64,000 nt of DNA from Actinomadura luzonensis. GTDB lineage: Bacteria; Actinomycetota; Actinomycetes; Streptosporangiales; Streptosporangiaceae. Each line of letters opens with the position of its first letter. Position 1 is the first letter of the stretch. Position numbers and translations under genes: made by a program. This document shows, piece after piece, positions 1 through 8,007 of this stretch. The DNA lies in the NCBI RefSeq assembly GCF_022664455.2, contig NZ_JAKRKC020000001.1, positions 2,733,001-2,797,000 on the forward strand. The letters are read 5' to 3'. The notes under the pieces were generated by a model. That model did not search any database. It was given only the letters and a program-made list of their open reading frames with translations, and had not been told where the DNA came from.

Positions 1-684
1 GTGGTGCTCATCGCCATCCCCTTCGACCGCGACTTCGTGGCCGTCGACCTCGACCTCGGCCTGTTCTTCGTGCTGGCCGTCATGGGCGTGGGCGTGCTGG
101 GCGCGATCATGGCGGGCTGGGCGTCGGCCAACAAGTACTCGGTGCTCGGCGGCATGCGGGCGGCGGCCCAGCTCATGTCGTACGAGCTGCCGCTCGTCCT
201 CGCGGCCTCCTCGGTCGCGATGGCCGCCGGGACGTTGTCCATCCCCGGGATCGTCGAGGCGTGGCAGTGGTGGTGGCTGCCGTGGCAGGCGGTCGGGGGC
301 GTGGTGTTCTTCCTCGCCGGCCTGGCCGAGCTGCGGCGGCCGCCGTTCGACATGCCGATCGCCGAGTCCGAGATCATCATGGGCCCGATGACCGAGTACA
401 CCGGCATGCGCTTCGCGCTGTTCATGCTGTCGGAGTACGTCGGGATCGTCGTGCTGTCCTTCCTGACGACCGTCCTGTTCCTCGGCGGCTGGCACGGGCC
501 GCTGCTGCCCGGCTGGTTGTGGACGCTGGTGAAGGTGTTCGCGCTGGCGTTCGTGGTCATCTGGCTGCGGGTGACGTACCCGCGGCTGCGTGAGGACCAG
601 CTCCAGAAGCTGGCCTGGGCCGTCCTCGTGCCCCTGGCCCTCGGCCAGCTCGCCCTGACCGGCGTGGTGAAGGTGCTGCTGTGA
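1..684 (+). CDS. nuoH: NADH-quinone oxidoreductase subunit H, C-terminal part
   Basis: NuoH is the membrane subunit of complex I at the quinone site, linking the hydrophilic arm to the proton-pumping arm. The visible 227 residues are the C-terminal half; the true start lies left of the window, and the GTG at base 1 is only an in-frame codon. Several hydrophobic helices are clear, as is the family loop with RRPPFDMPIAESE, whose acidic residues line the quinone chamber, followed by GPMTEYTGMRFALF. The next nuo gene, nuoI, lies 4.8 kb downstream instead of directly adjacent. The stop is at 682-684. Confidence 0.95.
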   Translation: MVLIAIPFDRDFVAVDLDLGLFFVLAVMGVGVLGAIMAGWASANKYSVLGGMRAAAQLMSYELPLVLAASSVAMAAGTLSIPGIVEAWQWWWLPWQAVGGVVFFLAGLAELRRPPFDMPIAESEIIMGPMTEYTGMRFALFMLSEYVGIVVLSFLTTVLFLGGWHGPLLPGWLWTLVKVFALAFVVIWLRVTYPRLREDQLQKLAWAVLVPLALGQLALTGVVKVLL

Positions 685-780
685 GACTCCCCCCCGCCGG
701 CCGTTCGTCCCTCACCCCGAACGCCCGGCCCCCGCCCCGCCACCCCAAGGCGGGGTATTGCGAACGGGAGGTACGGCACG

Positions 781-1536
781 TGCGCGAACTCGCCCCGGTC
801 TCCGGCGCCACACCGGGAGTCAGACGCCCGCTCGCCACGATGACCGCCGGCGCGGGCGCCCTCACGGTCACCGACCACGCCACCGACCACGCCACCGACC
901 ACGCCACCGACCACGCCACCGACCACGCCACCGACCACGCCACCGACCACGCCACCGACCACGCCACCGACCACGCCACCGACCACGCCACCGACCACGC
1001 CACCGACCACGCCACCGACCACGCCACCACCACGCCACCGACCACGCCACCGACCACGCCACCGACCACGCCACCGACCACGCCACCGACCACGCCACCG
1101 ACCACGCCACCGACCACGCCACCGGCCGGACCGCCCAGGTCCCGCCCGCCGCCCTCCGCTCCTACCGCTACAAGCGCCCCGGCTCCGCCGAGCCGCACGG
1201 CGTGGCCGCGCTGGACGCCGACGGCCTCGTCCTGCTCGACCTCCCGGGCGGTCGACGCGTCCCCGACCTGAAGGACCTCGCCGAGCAGGCCGGCATCCCG
1301 GTCACCGAGAGCCGCCACCAGAGCGCGGGCGCGGTCGGCGCGAGCCGGGCCGCCTGCCGACCTCGACCGCTTCGCCCGGCGCGACGACCTGACGCTCGCC
1401 GTCCACACGATCACCCGCGACGAGCACGTCACCCTCGCCATCAGCCACCCCCTGACCCCGAACCCCGACCCTCCGTGTCCCTCCCTGTCCTCTTCCTGCC
1501 CTCTCCCTGTCAACCGGACGCGCCTCCCAGGCGGTA
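781..1536 (+). pseudogene. Decayed ORF carrying a 12-bp tandem repeat
   Basis: I do not recognise this gene. A GTG at 781 opens a reading frame that enters a long 12-bp repeat (870-1120). Beyond it are two stretches with natural amino-acid composition in different frames: one around 1130-1320 (containing SYRYKRPGS, HGVAALDADGLVLLDLPG, EQAGIPVTE) and one around 1350-1470 (PADLDRFARRDDLTLAVHT). No single frame joins all parts, so at least two indels are needed and the gene is probably dead. It sits between nuoH and the sigma factor. An alternative is that only the middle block was ever translated. Confidence 0.4.
870..1120 (+). repeat. 12-bp tandem repeat, 21 units
   Basis: The unit ACCGACCACGCC is repeated 21 times almost without variation. 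One unit, near 1023-1033, lacks the G and is 11 bases long. That single deletion shifts the frame, so the encoded peptide changes from (TDHA)n to (TTPP)n. Total length is 251 bases, which is 21 x 12 minus 1. Near-perfect identity suggests recent expansion by slippage. Confidence 0.95.
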
Positions 1537-1570
1537 GTCATCCCTGGAGACGACGAGACGGAGACGACAG

Positions 1571-2071
1571 ATGGACGACGGGTTCGCCGAGTACGTGGCA
1601 CACCGCCACCTGCGGCTGTGCCGAATGGCGTACCTCCTCACCAGGGACTGGGACGCGGCCGAGGACCTGGTGCAGACCGCCCTCGCCAAGGCATGGGTGG
1701 CCTGGCGGCGGATCGAGGGCAACCCCGATCCGTACGTCTACCGCATCATCGTGAACACCCACGCCTCGTGGTGGCGGCGGCTGTGGCGGGGCGAGGTGCC
1801 GGTCGAGACCATGCCCGACCCGGCCGACCCGCGTGACCAGGCCGCCGCCGTGGACGACAGGACGGCGCTGTGGACCGCCATTGGCGCCCTGTCGCCGCGC
1901 CAGCGGGCGGTGATCGTCCTGCACTACTTCGAGGAACGGACGCTCACCCAGGTCGCCGGCATCCTCGGCTGCTCCTTGGGCGCGGTCAAGAGCCAGCTGA
2001 ACAGGGCGCTCACCCGTCTCCGGGTCGACCCCGACATCCGCACCATGAACCTGGAGGAGCTGCAGCGATGA
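1571..2071 (+). CDS. SigE-family ECF RNA polymerase sigma factor
   Basis: This 166-aa protein has the two domains of an ECF sigma factor. Region 2 is around residues 10-75 (YLLTRDWDAAEDLVQTALAKAW, the -10 recognition helix region) and region 4 around 105-155 (LSPRQRAVIVLHYFEERTLTQ, then the HTH with GCSLGAVKSQLNRAL that would contact the -35 element). The short length and the LVQTAL/LSPRQRAV motifs fit the actinobacterial SigE-type group. The stop overlaps the ATG of the next gene (ATGA at 2068-2071), so the two are translationally coupled. The target promoters cannot be told from this window. Confidence 0.9.
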   Translation: MDDGFAEYVAHRHLRLCRMAYLLTRDWDAAEDLVQTALAKAWVAWRRIEGNPDPYVYRIIVNTHASWWRRLWRGEVPVETMPDPADPRDQAAAVDDRTALWTAIGALSPRQRAVIVLHYFEERTLTQVAGILGCSLGAVKSQLNRALTRLRVDPDIRTMNLEELQR

Positions 2072-3021
2072 GGCACTCGGAGAACGACCTGCGCACGCTC
2101 TTGGAGCAGCACGCCCACGACCGGACGGGCCGCGAGCCCACCCTGCACCTGGACGCCATCGTCCGCCGGGGCCGCCGCGCCCGCCGCACCCGCCGCGCCC
2201 TGACCACGGCGGCCGCCCTGACCACCGCCGCCACCGCGACCACCGCCGCCGTCCTGCTGACCCCTCCCCTCGGACCGGACCGGACCGTGATCGCCCAGCA
2301 ACCGGCCGCGCCCCACACCGGGACGACGCAGCAACCCGGCGTGCCACGTACCGAGCTCCTGCCGCCGGCCGCGCCACGTACCGAGCTCCCGCCGCCGGCC
2401 GCGTCACCTGTCAGCACGAGCCGGCAGCCGGACTCGGCGCAGCTCCAGACCTCCCCGAAGCCGCCCGCGAGCTTCCTGGTGCGGCTGGGGTCCAAGGAGA
2501 TCCCCCTGTCCCTGATCCACTCCGAGAGCTTCACCACGACGGGCGCCGCCCGCACGGTGAAGTTCACCCCGACCAGCGTCTACACCGGCCACAAGGTGGT
2601 CTGCGCCGACCCCCGTGCCTGGGTCGTCGTCCAGATGCCCCTCAAGGGCGGCGAGAAGGGCGGCGCCTCCGGCCGATGCGGCGACGGCCTGACCGGCCAC
2701 CACGACCGGCTCTCCGTACCTTCGGGCTGGCTCAAGCGCCCGCAGACGTTCCAGGTCTGGGTCTTCCCCGCGGACGCCCCCATCGTCGAGGTCGCCGACG
2801 AGCTCGGCCGCTGCCGCCGCTACACCGACAAGGCGGTCTGCGACGAGCAAGCGGCACAGGCGGCACTCTCCTTCCCGGACGTCCTCGACCGCCTCTCCAC
2901 CAGAACCGGCACCCAACCGGGCAACTGGGCCATAGGCGTCTACGACCGCCCAACCCCTGCACCCCCGACCACCTCTCCTACGAAAGCCCGCAAAACCGCC
3001 AGCACACCCCCAACCCCGTAA
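2068..3021 (+). CDS. Single-pass membrane protein coupled to the sigma factor; probable anti-sigma or accessory
   Basis: This 317-aa protein starts at an ATG overlapping the sigma stop. The first ~50 residues are cytoplasmic (HSENDLRTLLEQHAHDRTG, then an Arg-rich stretch), followed by one membrane helix around residues 49-70 (Ala/Thr-rich). A Pro/Thr linker with a short internal repeat (AAPRTELPPPA) comes next, then an extracytoplasmic domain with several Cys. A membrane gene coupled to an ECF factor is the usual place for an anti-sigma factor, but no zinc-finger (HxxxCxxC) motif is visible. That role is therefore inferred from context; it may equally be an unrelated membrane protein of the sigma regulon. 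Confidence 0.7.
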   Translation: MRHSENDLRTLLEQHAHDRTGREPTLHLDAIVRRGRRARRTRRALTTAAALTTAATATTAAVLLTPPLGPDRTVIAQQPAAPHTGTTQQPGVPRTELLPPAAPRTELPPPAASPVSTSRQPDSAQLQTSPKPPASFLVRLGSKEIPLSLIHSESFTTTGAARTVKFTPTSVYTGHKVVCADPRAWVVVQMPLKGGEKGGASGRCGDGLTGHHDRLSVPSGWLKRPQTFQVWVFPADAPIVEVADELGRCRRYTDKAVCDEQAAQAALSFPDVLDRLSTRTGTQPGNWAIGVYDRPTPAPPTTSPTKARKTASTPPTP

Positions 3022-4029
3022 TCACCCACAACCGAGCCACACACCTGACCCACCCGGTCGGGTGACCCACCCCGGCCCACCTCGTCCGGGTCCGGTGTCC
3101 CCGTCCGGGTCCGGTGTCCTCGTCCGGGTCCGGTGTCCTCGTCCGGGTCCGGTGTCCCCGTCCGGTCCACCCGGCCGCGCGGTCCGCTTGACCCGCTCGC
3201 CTGTTTGGTCGGCATGGTCCGCTCGGCCGCTTGGCCGGTTCGCTCACTCCACCGGTCCGTGGTCCGCACGATCCGCTTAGCCGCTTGGCCGGTCCGCTTG
3301 GTCCGCTTGGCCGGTTCGCTCACCCCACCGGTCCGTCTGGCCCGCGCGGTCCGTCTGGCCCGCGCGGTCCGTCTGGTCCGCGCGGTCCGTCTGGTCGGCC
3401 TGTCCGCATGGTCAGCCTGGTCCGCTTGGCCGGTTCGTCTGGTCCGCTCGGTCGGTTTGCTCACTCCACCGGTCCGTGGTCCGCACGATCCGCTCAGCCG
3501 CTTGGCCGGTCCGCCTGGTCCGCTCGACCGATTCGCTCACTCCACCGGTCCCGGTCCGCATGGACCGCCTGGTCCGTTCGGTGCGCCTCGGTTCGCCGTT
3601 CCATCGTCCGCTCGCCAAGCGCGCTACACAGGTCCGTCCGTCCAGTGCACTCGCTCGTCCGGGTGCACTCACCGGTCCTGCACAGTCACCTGTCCGGCAC
3701 GTCTGCCAATCCGACTCGACATACCCGTCCTACGGGCCCGCTTACCCGGGCCCGCCCGTCCCCAGACCCGCTTGCCCGAGCCCCATCGTCCACCAGATCC
3801 GCTTGCCTGGGCCCACCTGCCTACCAGGCCCGCTTGCCTGGGCCCACCTGCCTGGGCGCGCTTGCCTGGGCCTGCTTGCCTGGGCCCGCTGGCCCGGGCG
3901 GCCCGCTGGCCGGGCGCGCCCGGCCACCCGACCCGTCCATTTGCCGGGTGTGGCCCGTGTGGCCGTCAGCCTGAGCGCGCCGCCGACAGCCCGCTCTCGG
4001 CCTCTCCGCCCGAAGGTGGACGGTGAGCT
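3022..4029. repeat. 1 kb of low-complexity, non-coding GC-rich DNA
   Basis: No credible gene lies here. From about 3085 to 3170 a ~18-bp unit (GTCCGGGTCCGGTGTCC) is repeated four to five times. From 3180 to 3960 the DNA is a shifting mosaic of TGGTCCGCT, TGGCCGGTTCGCTCAC and CCGTCTGGCCCGCGCG words, then GCTTGCCTGGGCCC words. Open frames across it encode only Pro/Arg/Ser/Ala-rich repeats whose composition changes with frame, as expected of spurious ORFs. It separates two convergent transcription units. Confidence 0.75.
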
Positions 4030-5316
4030 TCAGTGGATGATCGCCAGCATCACGTCCGAAGCCGCCGGCCGTTCCTGCGGCCGCTTGTTGAGGCAGGACC
4101 CCACAACCCCCCGCAACCCAGGCGGCAACGGCGACAGGTCCGGGTGGAACGTGAGCACCCGGTTGAACACCGCCGGCACGGTGTCCTCCCCGAACGCCGG
4201 CCGCCCCGTGGCCGCGAACATCATCGTCACCGCCCAGCTGAACACGTCCGAAGCAGGCCCCACCTGCTCGCCGGTGAGCTGCTCCGGCGACATGTAAGGC
4301 GGCGTCCCCACCATCTTCCCCGCCGTCAGTGTCACCTGGTCCAGCCCCCGGGCGATGCCGAAGTCGATCACGCGCGGCCCGTCCGGGCCGATGAGCACGT
4401 TGCTCGGCTTGAAGTCCCTGTGGACAACTCCGGCCTTGTGGATGGCCGCCAATGCACCGGCTGTGGATAACGCGAGTCGCGTGAGCCCGTCCTCATCCCG
4501 CGGCCCGTGCTTCTTCACCAGCTGCTCCAGCGAGGGCCCGTCGACGAACTCGCTGACAATGTACGGGAACTGCCCGCTGATGTTGACGTCCAGCACCCGG
4601 GCTGTGGAAAACGTGGCCACCCGCCGCGCCGCCTCGACCTCCCGCGCGAACCGCGCCCGCGCCGTCTCGTCCACGAGGTCGTGCAGCACCTTGACGGCCA
4701 CCCGCGCCCCGTTGGGCGCCGCCGCCAGATACACAGCCCCTTGCCCGCCGCGCCCGAGCGACCTCACGACCCGATAGTGCCCGATCCACTCCGGCTCGCC
4801 GGGCCGCCGCTGGTAGGTGGGCTCGGTGGTGCGCTGGTGCACGCTCTCCCGGGGCCCGTGCCGCTGGTCGCCCATGAGGTGCGGCCCCGGCCGCCGTTCC
4901 CCCGTCGAGGGGACGCGCGTGTGACCGCCCATCGGAGGCATGTGCCCCTGGGGACGTACACGCTGGTGTGGATGGACGGGAGCCCGCAGCCGCGCCTTGA
5001 CCATGATCGGCACCAGCACCGCCGAGTGCACGACACCCCCGAACCAGGCCACGACGAGCCCCAGCGACACCAGGAACTGGAGCGGCTGCGGAATGTCCTC
5101 GATGTTGTCGTACGCGACCGCGCCGATCACGAAGGACCCGATGCAGACGAGGTAGACCGAGGCGGCGACGGCCTGGAAGGCACTACGCAGCCAGTACGCG
5201 GCGAACCCGATGCTGAACGGGGTCGCCAGCCCGCACGTGAACAGGGGCAAGCAGGCCCACGCGACGGCGGCCGCCCACGCCCCGCCACTGGGACGGACCG
5301 CTTGGCTGTGCTGCAT
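4030..5316 (-). CDS. Membrane-anchored Ser/Thr protein kinase with N-terminal membrane domain
   Basis: This 428-aa Hanks-type kinase has reversed topology. Residues ~15-110 form about four hydrophobic helices, ~115-165 are a His/Pro/Arg-rich linker, and the kinase domain fills ~170-428. Visible motifs are the Gly loop GRGGQGAVY, the lysine strand VAVKVL, the catalytic loop HRDFKPSN, the metal motif DFGIARG and the activation end GTPPYMSPEQ. All needed residues are present, so it should be active. PknB-type kinases usually place the kinase first and a single helix after it. It is transcribed against the nuo genes. Its coding strand is rich in TGTGGA words resembling DnaA boxes. The substrate is unknown. 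Confidence 0.88.
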   Translation of the reverse strand: MQHSQAVRPSGGAWAAAVAWACLPLFTCGLATPFSIGFAAYWLRSAFQAVAASVYLVCIGSFVIGAVAYDNIEDIPQPLQFLVSLGLVVAWFGGVVHSAVLVPIMVKARLRAPVHPHQRVRPQGHMPPMGGHTRVPSTGERRPGPHLMGDQRHGPRESVHQRTTEPTYQRRPGEPEWIGHYRVVRSLGRGGQGAVYLAAAPNGARVAVKVLHDLVDETARARFAREVEAARRVATFSTARVLDVNISGQFPYIVSEFVDGPSLEQLVKKHGPRDEDGLTRLALSTAGALAAIHKAGVVHRDFKPSNVLIGPDGPRVIDFGIARGLDQVTLTAGKMVGTPPYMSPEQLTGEQVGPASDVFSWAVTMMFAATGRPAFGEDTVPAVFNRVLTFHPDLSPLPPGLRGVVGSCLNKRPQERPAASDVMLAIIH

Positions 5317-6587
5317 GGCGGGAAGACTATCGTCCCGTCGTGGTTCATACCGGGCATGTGCTCAGCTTGTGGATAACCACCCCTCATCCTGTGGATGGCT
5401 GTGGAAAACCTGGGGACAACGCCCCTGCACATTCACGTCCGCGCCCACTTGCGTCATGATGTTGAACCATGGCGCGGATACCGGGAGTCGGACTGGCGAA
5501 GGGGCTGTCCATCACCCTTCGCCACATGCTGCGCAAATCGGTCACGCAGCAGTATCCCGAGGTCAAGCCCGCCCTCCCGCCGCGCAGCCGGGGCGTTATC
5601 GCCCTGGTTGAGGAGAACTGCACCTCCTGCATGCTCTGCGCCCGCGAATGTCCCGACTGGTGCATCTACATCGACTCCCACAAGGAGACCGTCCCGGCCC
5701 CGGAAGGCGGCCGTCCCCGCCAGCGCAACGTCCTCGACCGCTTCGCCATCGACTTCGCCCTGTGCATGTACTGCGGCATCTGCATCGAGGTCTGCCCCTT
5801 CGACGCGCTGTTCTGGTCCCCTGAGTTCGAGTACGCCGAGGGCGACATCCGCAACCTCCTCCACGAGAAGGACCGGCTGTCCGCCTGGGTGCAGACGGTC
5901 CCGCCGCCGCCCGCCCACGACCCGGGCGCCGAGCCGCCCAAGGAGCTCACCGCCGCTCCCCGCCGCCCGGCGTCCCGAGCCGGGACAGCCGCCCCTGCCG
6001 GCGCCGGGAGCGAGCGCCCCGCCCGCGCCCCCCGGCCCGCGACCGACCGTCCCACCAGGGAGTCTCGCACCTCGCAGCCCGCCCCCACCTCGGCTTCCGA
6101 CGCCTCCACGACCGGCACAACGGGCCCGCGCCCCCTCGCCACGCCCGAGTCGTCCACAGTGCCCGAGTCGTCCACAGCGCCAGAACCGGGTGCCGAGGTT
6201 GAGCCGCACACCGGATCGGCCGTTCCCGAGCCTCCCTCCGACTCCGGCCAGGGCACAGGCCCGGTCGGGGGATCGGGCGCGGGATCGGGCGCGGGATCGG
6301 GCGCGTCCGGCCGGCCGCCGCGCGCTCGCCGGGCGACGTCCAACGTCCGTGGCATCCGCCCACCTGGCGCCCTCCCCGCCGCCGACCGCAACCAGGAAGA
6401 GGGCGCAGGCGCTGCCGCCCCCTCGGAGCCCCCTCCTCCGGACGCCGCCGCAGAGCCGAGCGTCTCCGAGCCGAGCGTCTCCGAGTCCGCACCCTCCGAC
6501 GGCGACGGCGACGGGAAGCGTGACCCCGCCGCCTCTCGCGAGCAAGCTTCATCCACAGACGAGCCAACCTCAGAAAAGTTGTCCACA
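4419..6587. promoter_or_regulatory. Cluster of DnaA-box-like nonamers
   Basis: Eleven sites match or nearly match the actinobacterial DnaA box TTGTCCACA or its complement. On the + strand as TGTGGANNN: 4419 (TGTGGACAA, perfect), 4438 (core TGTGGA), 4462 (TGTGGATAA), 4603, 5368 (TGTGGATAA), 5390 and 5400. As NNNTCCACA: 6150, 6168, 6549 and 6579 (TTGTCCACA, perfect). Three lie within 45 bases just upstream of nuoI (5368-5408). They fall inside two genes and the gap between them. This could be DnaA titration or regulation, or a codon-level coincidence; no origin architecture is seen. Confidence 0.35.
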
Positions 6588-6737
6588 GCTTCGGGCGAGC
6601 CGCAATCGGAGGCCGATCCGGAGGTGCAGACTGCTGCCCCGAGTCCTCGCCGGCGGCGGATGGCCGACCCACGGTCCATACGTCCGCCCGGCAGGCTCGG
6701 CCCTGACGATCCGAAGGAGCCTGAGGAGGAGTCGTGA
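5469..6737 (+). CDS. nuoI: NADH-quinone oxidoreductase subunit I with long disordered C-terminal extension
   Basis: NuoI holds the two [4Fe-4S] clusters (N6a, N6b) that pass electrons to N2 in the peripheral arm of complex I. Both ferredoxin motifs are intact: C51, C54, C57, C61 and C99, C102, C105, C109. The catalytic domain ends near residue 150. The remaining ~270 residues are Pro/Ser/Ala/Glu-rich and without predicted fold, ending in a basic/Pro motif ([15 protein letters not shown]) that echoes an internal one ([14 protein letters not shown]). NuoI proteins are usually about 160-210 aa, so this tail is unusual. The stop overlaps the GTG of nuoJ. The ATG at 5469 fits the family N-terminus ([13 protein letters not shown]). 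Confidence 0.93.
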   Translation: MARIPGVGLAKGLSITLRHMLRKSVTQQYPEVKPALPPRSRGVIALVEENCTSCMLCARECPDWCIYIDSHKETVPAPEGGRPRQRNVLDRFAIDFALCMYCGICIEVCPFDALFWSPEFEYAEGDIRNLLHEKDRLSAWVQTVPPPPAHDPGAEPPKELTAAPRRPASRAGTAAPAGAGSERPARAPRPATDRPTRESRTSQPAPTSASDASTTGTTGPRPLATPESSTVPESSTAPEPGAEVEPHTGSAVPEPPSDSGQGTGPVGGSGAGSGAGSGASGRPPRARRATSNVRGIRPPGALPAADRNQEEGAGAAAPSEPPPPDAAAEPSVSEPSVSESAPSDGDGDGKRDPAASREQASSTDEPTSEKLSTASGEPQSEADPEVQTAAPSPRRRRMADPRSIRPPGRLGPDDPKEPEEES

Positions 6738-7351
6738 CCGAGGCGGTGCCCTCCTACCTGTCGCCCACAGGGCAAGAGATCGTCTTCTTGCTCCTGGGCG
6801 CGGTAGCGGTTGGATCGGCGCTGCTCGTCGTCACGACCAGGCAACTGGTGCACGCGGCCCTCTGGCTCGTGGTCTGCTTCGGCGCCCTCGCGGGCTGCTA
6901 TCTCGTGCTGACGGCCGAGTTCGTGGCCTGGGTGCAGGTGCTGATCTACGTGGGCGCGATCGTGGTGCTGCTGCTGTTCGGCATCATGCTCACCCGCGCC
7001 CCCATCGGCCGTTCCGACGACCTGAACAGCGGCAACCGCCTCGTCTCCGCCCTGGTCGCGCTCGCGACGGCGGCCGTCCTGGTCACCGTGGTCATCGACG
7101 GCTTCCGCGCGGCGTACACACCGCTCAATCCCGGCGAGGGCGCGGCCCGGTCGCTGGGGGCGAGCATCTTCGCGACCTGGGTGCTCCCGTTCGAGGCGCT
7201 GTCGGTGCTCCTGCTCGCCGCCCTGATCGGCGCGATCGTCCTGTCCCGTACGGACATTCCCGGCGGCTCGCCGCCGACCGCCACCGACACGCCCGCTCCG
7301 GCCGCGACGGACGGCTCCGCCCCACCTGACCAGACGACCGGGGGCCAGTAG
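6734..7351 (+). CDS. nuoJ: NADH-quinone oxidoreductase subunit J
   Basis: NuoJ is a small membrane subunit in the proximal part of the complex I membrane arm, taking part in coupling through its third helix. The 205-aa protein shows five hydrophobic segments and the family signature [20 protein letters not shown] around residues 55-75. A short Pro/Thr/Ala-rich tail (~30 residues) follows the last helix. The GTG start at 6734 overlaps the nuoI stop, and the TAG stop shares its G with the GTG of nuoK, so translation is coupled along nuoI-J-K. Confidence 0.95.
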   Translation: MTEAVPSYLSPTGQEIVFLLLGAVAVGSALLVVTTRQLVHAALWLVVCFGALAGCYLVLTAEFVAWVQVLIYVGAIVVLLLFGIMLTRAPIGRSDDLNSGNRLVSALVALATAAVLVTVVIDGFRAAYTPLNPGEGAARSLGASIFATWVLPFEALSVLLLAALIGAIVLSRTDIPGGSPPTATDTPAPAATDGSAPPDQTTGGQ

Positions 7352-8007
7352 TGCACATCGTCTACCCGGCGGTCGTCTCCGCGCTCCTGTTCTCGATCGG
7401 CGTCTACGGCGTGCTGGCCAGGCGCAACACGATCCTCGTGCTCATGTCGGTCGAGCTGATGCTCAACGCCGTCAACCTCAACCTGGTGGCGTTCGACGTG
7501 TGGCTGGCCGACCGGCTGCACAGCGGGCAGGTCCTCACGCTCTTCGTGATCGTCATCGCGGCGGCCGAGGTCGGGCTGGGCCTGGCGATCATCCTGGCCC
7601 TCTACCGCAACCGCCGTACGGTCGACCTCGACCGCCTCCGCGCCCTGGCCGAGCCGCCGGCATCCGTCCCGGAGGCGTTCCAGGGCGCGGGAGGGGCCGA
7701 CGCGCCGGCCGCAGCCGACGGGGTGACGCGGCACTCAGGCGACGCGCCACGGGCCACGCCCGGTGCCGCGGGAACGCGCACGCCTGCGGAAGAACCGACG
7801 ATCAGGGCGACGCCCGCGACCGACGATCCGTACGCGACCAACGATCCGTACACGGCCGACGATCCGTACGCGGCCGAGCGGCGCGGGGCGGCCGAGGAGA
7901 GCGGGCCCGCCGAAGAGCGTGGGGCGGCCGAGGCCGATCGGGGTCGTGGCGGTGGGCAGACCGTCAGGCGAGAAAGGCGAGAAAGGCGAGAAAGGGGCAC
8001 GCCATGA
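7351..8007 (+). CDS. nuoK: NADH-quinone oxidoreductase subunit K with C-terminal extension
   Basis: NuoK (an MrpC-type subunit) contributes to proton translocation next to NuoJ. Residues 1-100 are the normal protein with three helices, including the conserved glutamates in [17 protein letters not shown] and [11 protein letters not shown]. Bacterial NuoK is about 100 aa; here a further ~118 residues follow, with a short DDPYA/NDPYT/DDPYA repeat and an [10 protein letters not shown] end encoded by a 9-bp repeat (GAGAAAGGC). The tail should be cytoplasmic or extracytoplasmic depending on topology; its role is unknown. The start shares a base with the nuoJ stop and the gene overlaps nuoL by 4 bases. 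Confidence 0.93.
   Translation: MHIVYPAVVSALLFSIGVYGVLARRNTILVLMSVELMLNAVNLNLVAFDVWLADRLHSGQVLTLFVIVIAAAEVGLGLAIILALYRNRRTVDLDRLRALAEPPASVPEAFQGAGGADAPAAADGVTRHSGDAPRATPGAAGTRTPAEEPTIRATPATDDPYATNDPYTADDPYAAERRGAAEESGPAEERGAAEADRGRGGGQTVRRERRERRERGTP

Noticed and set aside
557..1513. Long minus-strand frame across the 12-bp repeat region and the end of nuoH
   Set aside because: It translates to Trp-Ser-Val-Ala or Gly-Gly-Val-Val repeats and overlaps a conserved nuo gene; composition is that of an antisense shadow.
3133..4026. Frames of 250-300 aa in the low-complexity region
   Set aside because: All frames are open and each gives a different Pro/Arg/Leu-rich repeat, with no conserved word or ribosome site.
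4419..6587. Replication origin
   Set aside because: DnaA-box-like sites are spread inside coding genes, with no AT-rich unwinding region and no dnaA, dnaN or related genes nearby.
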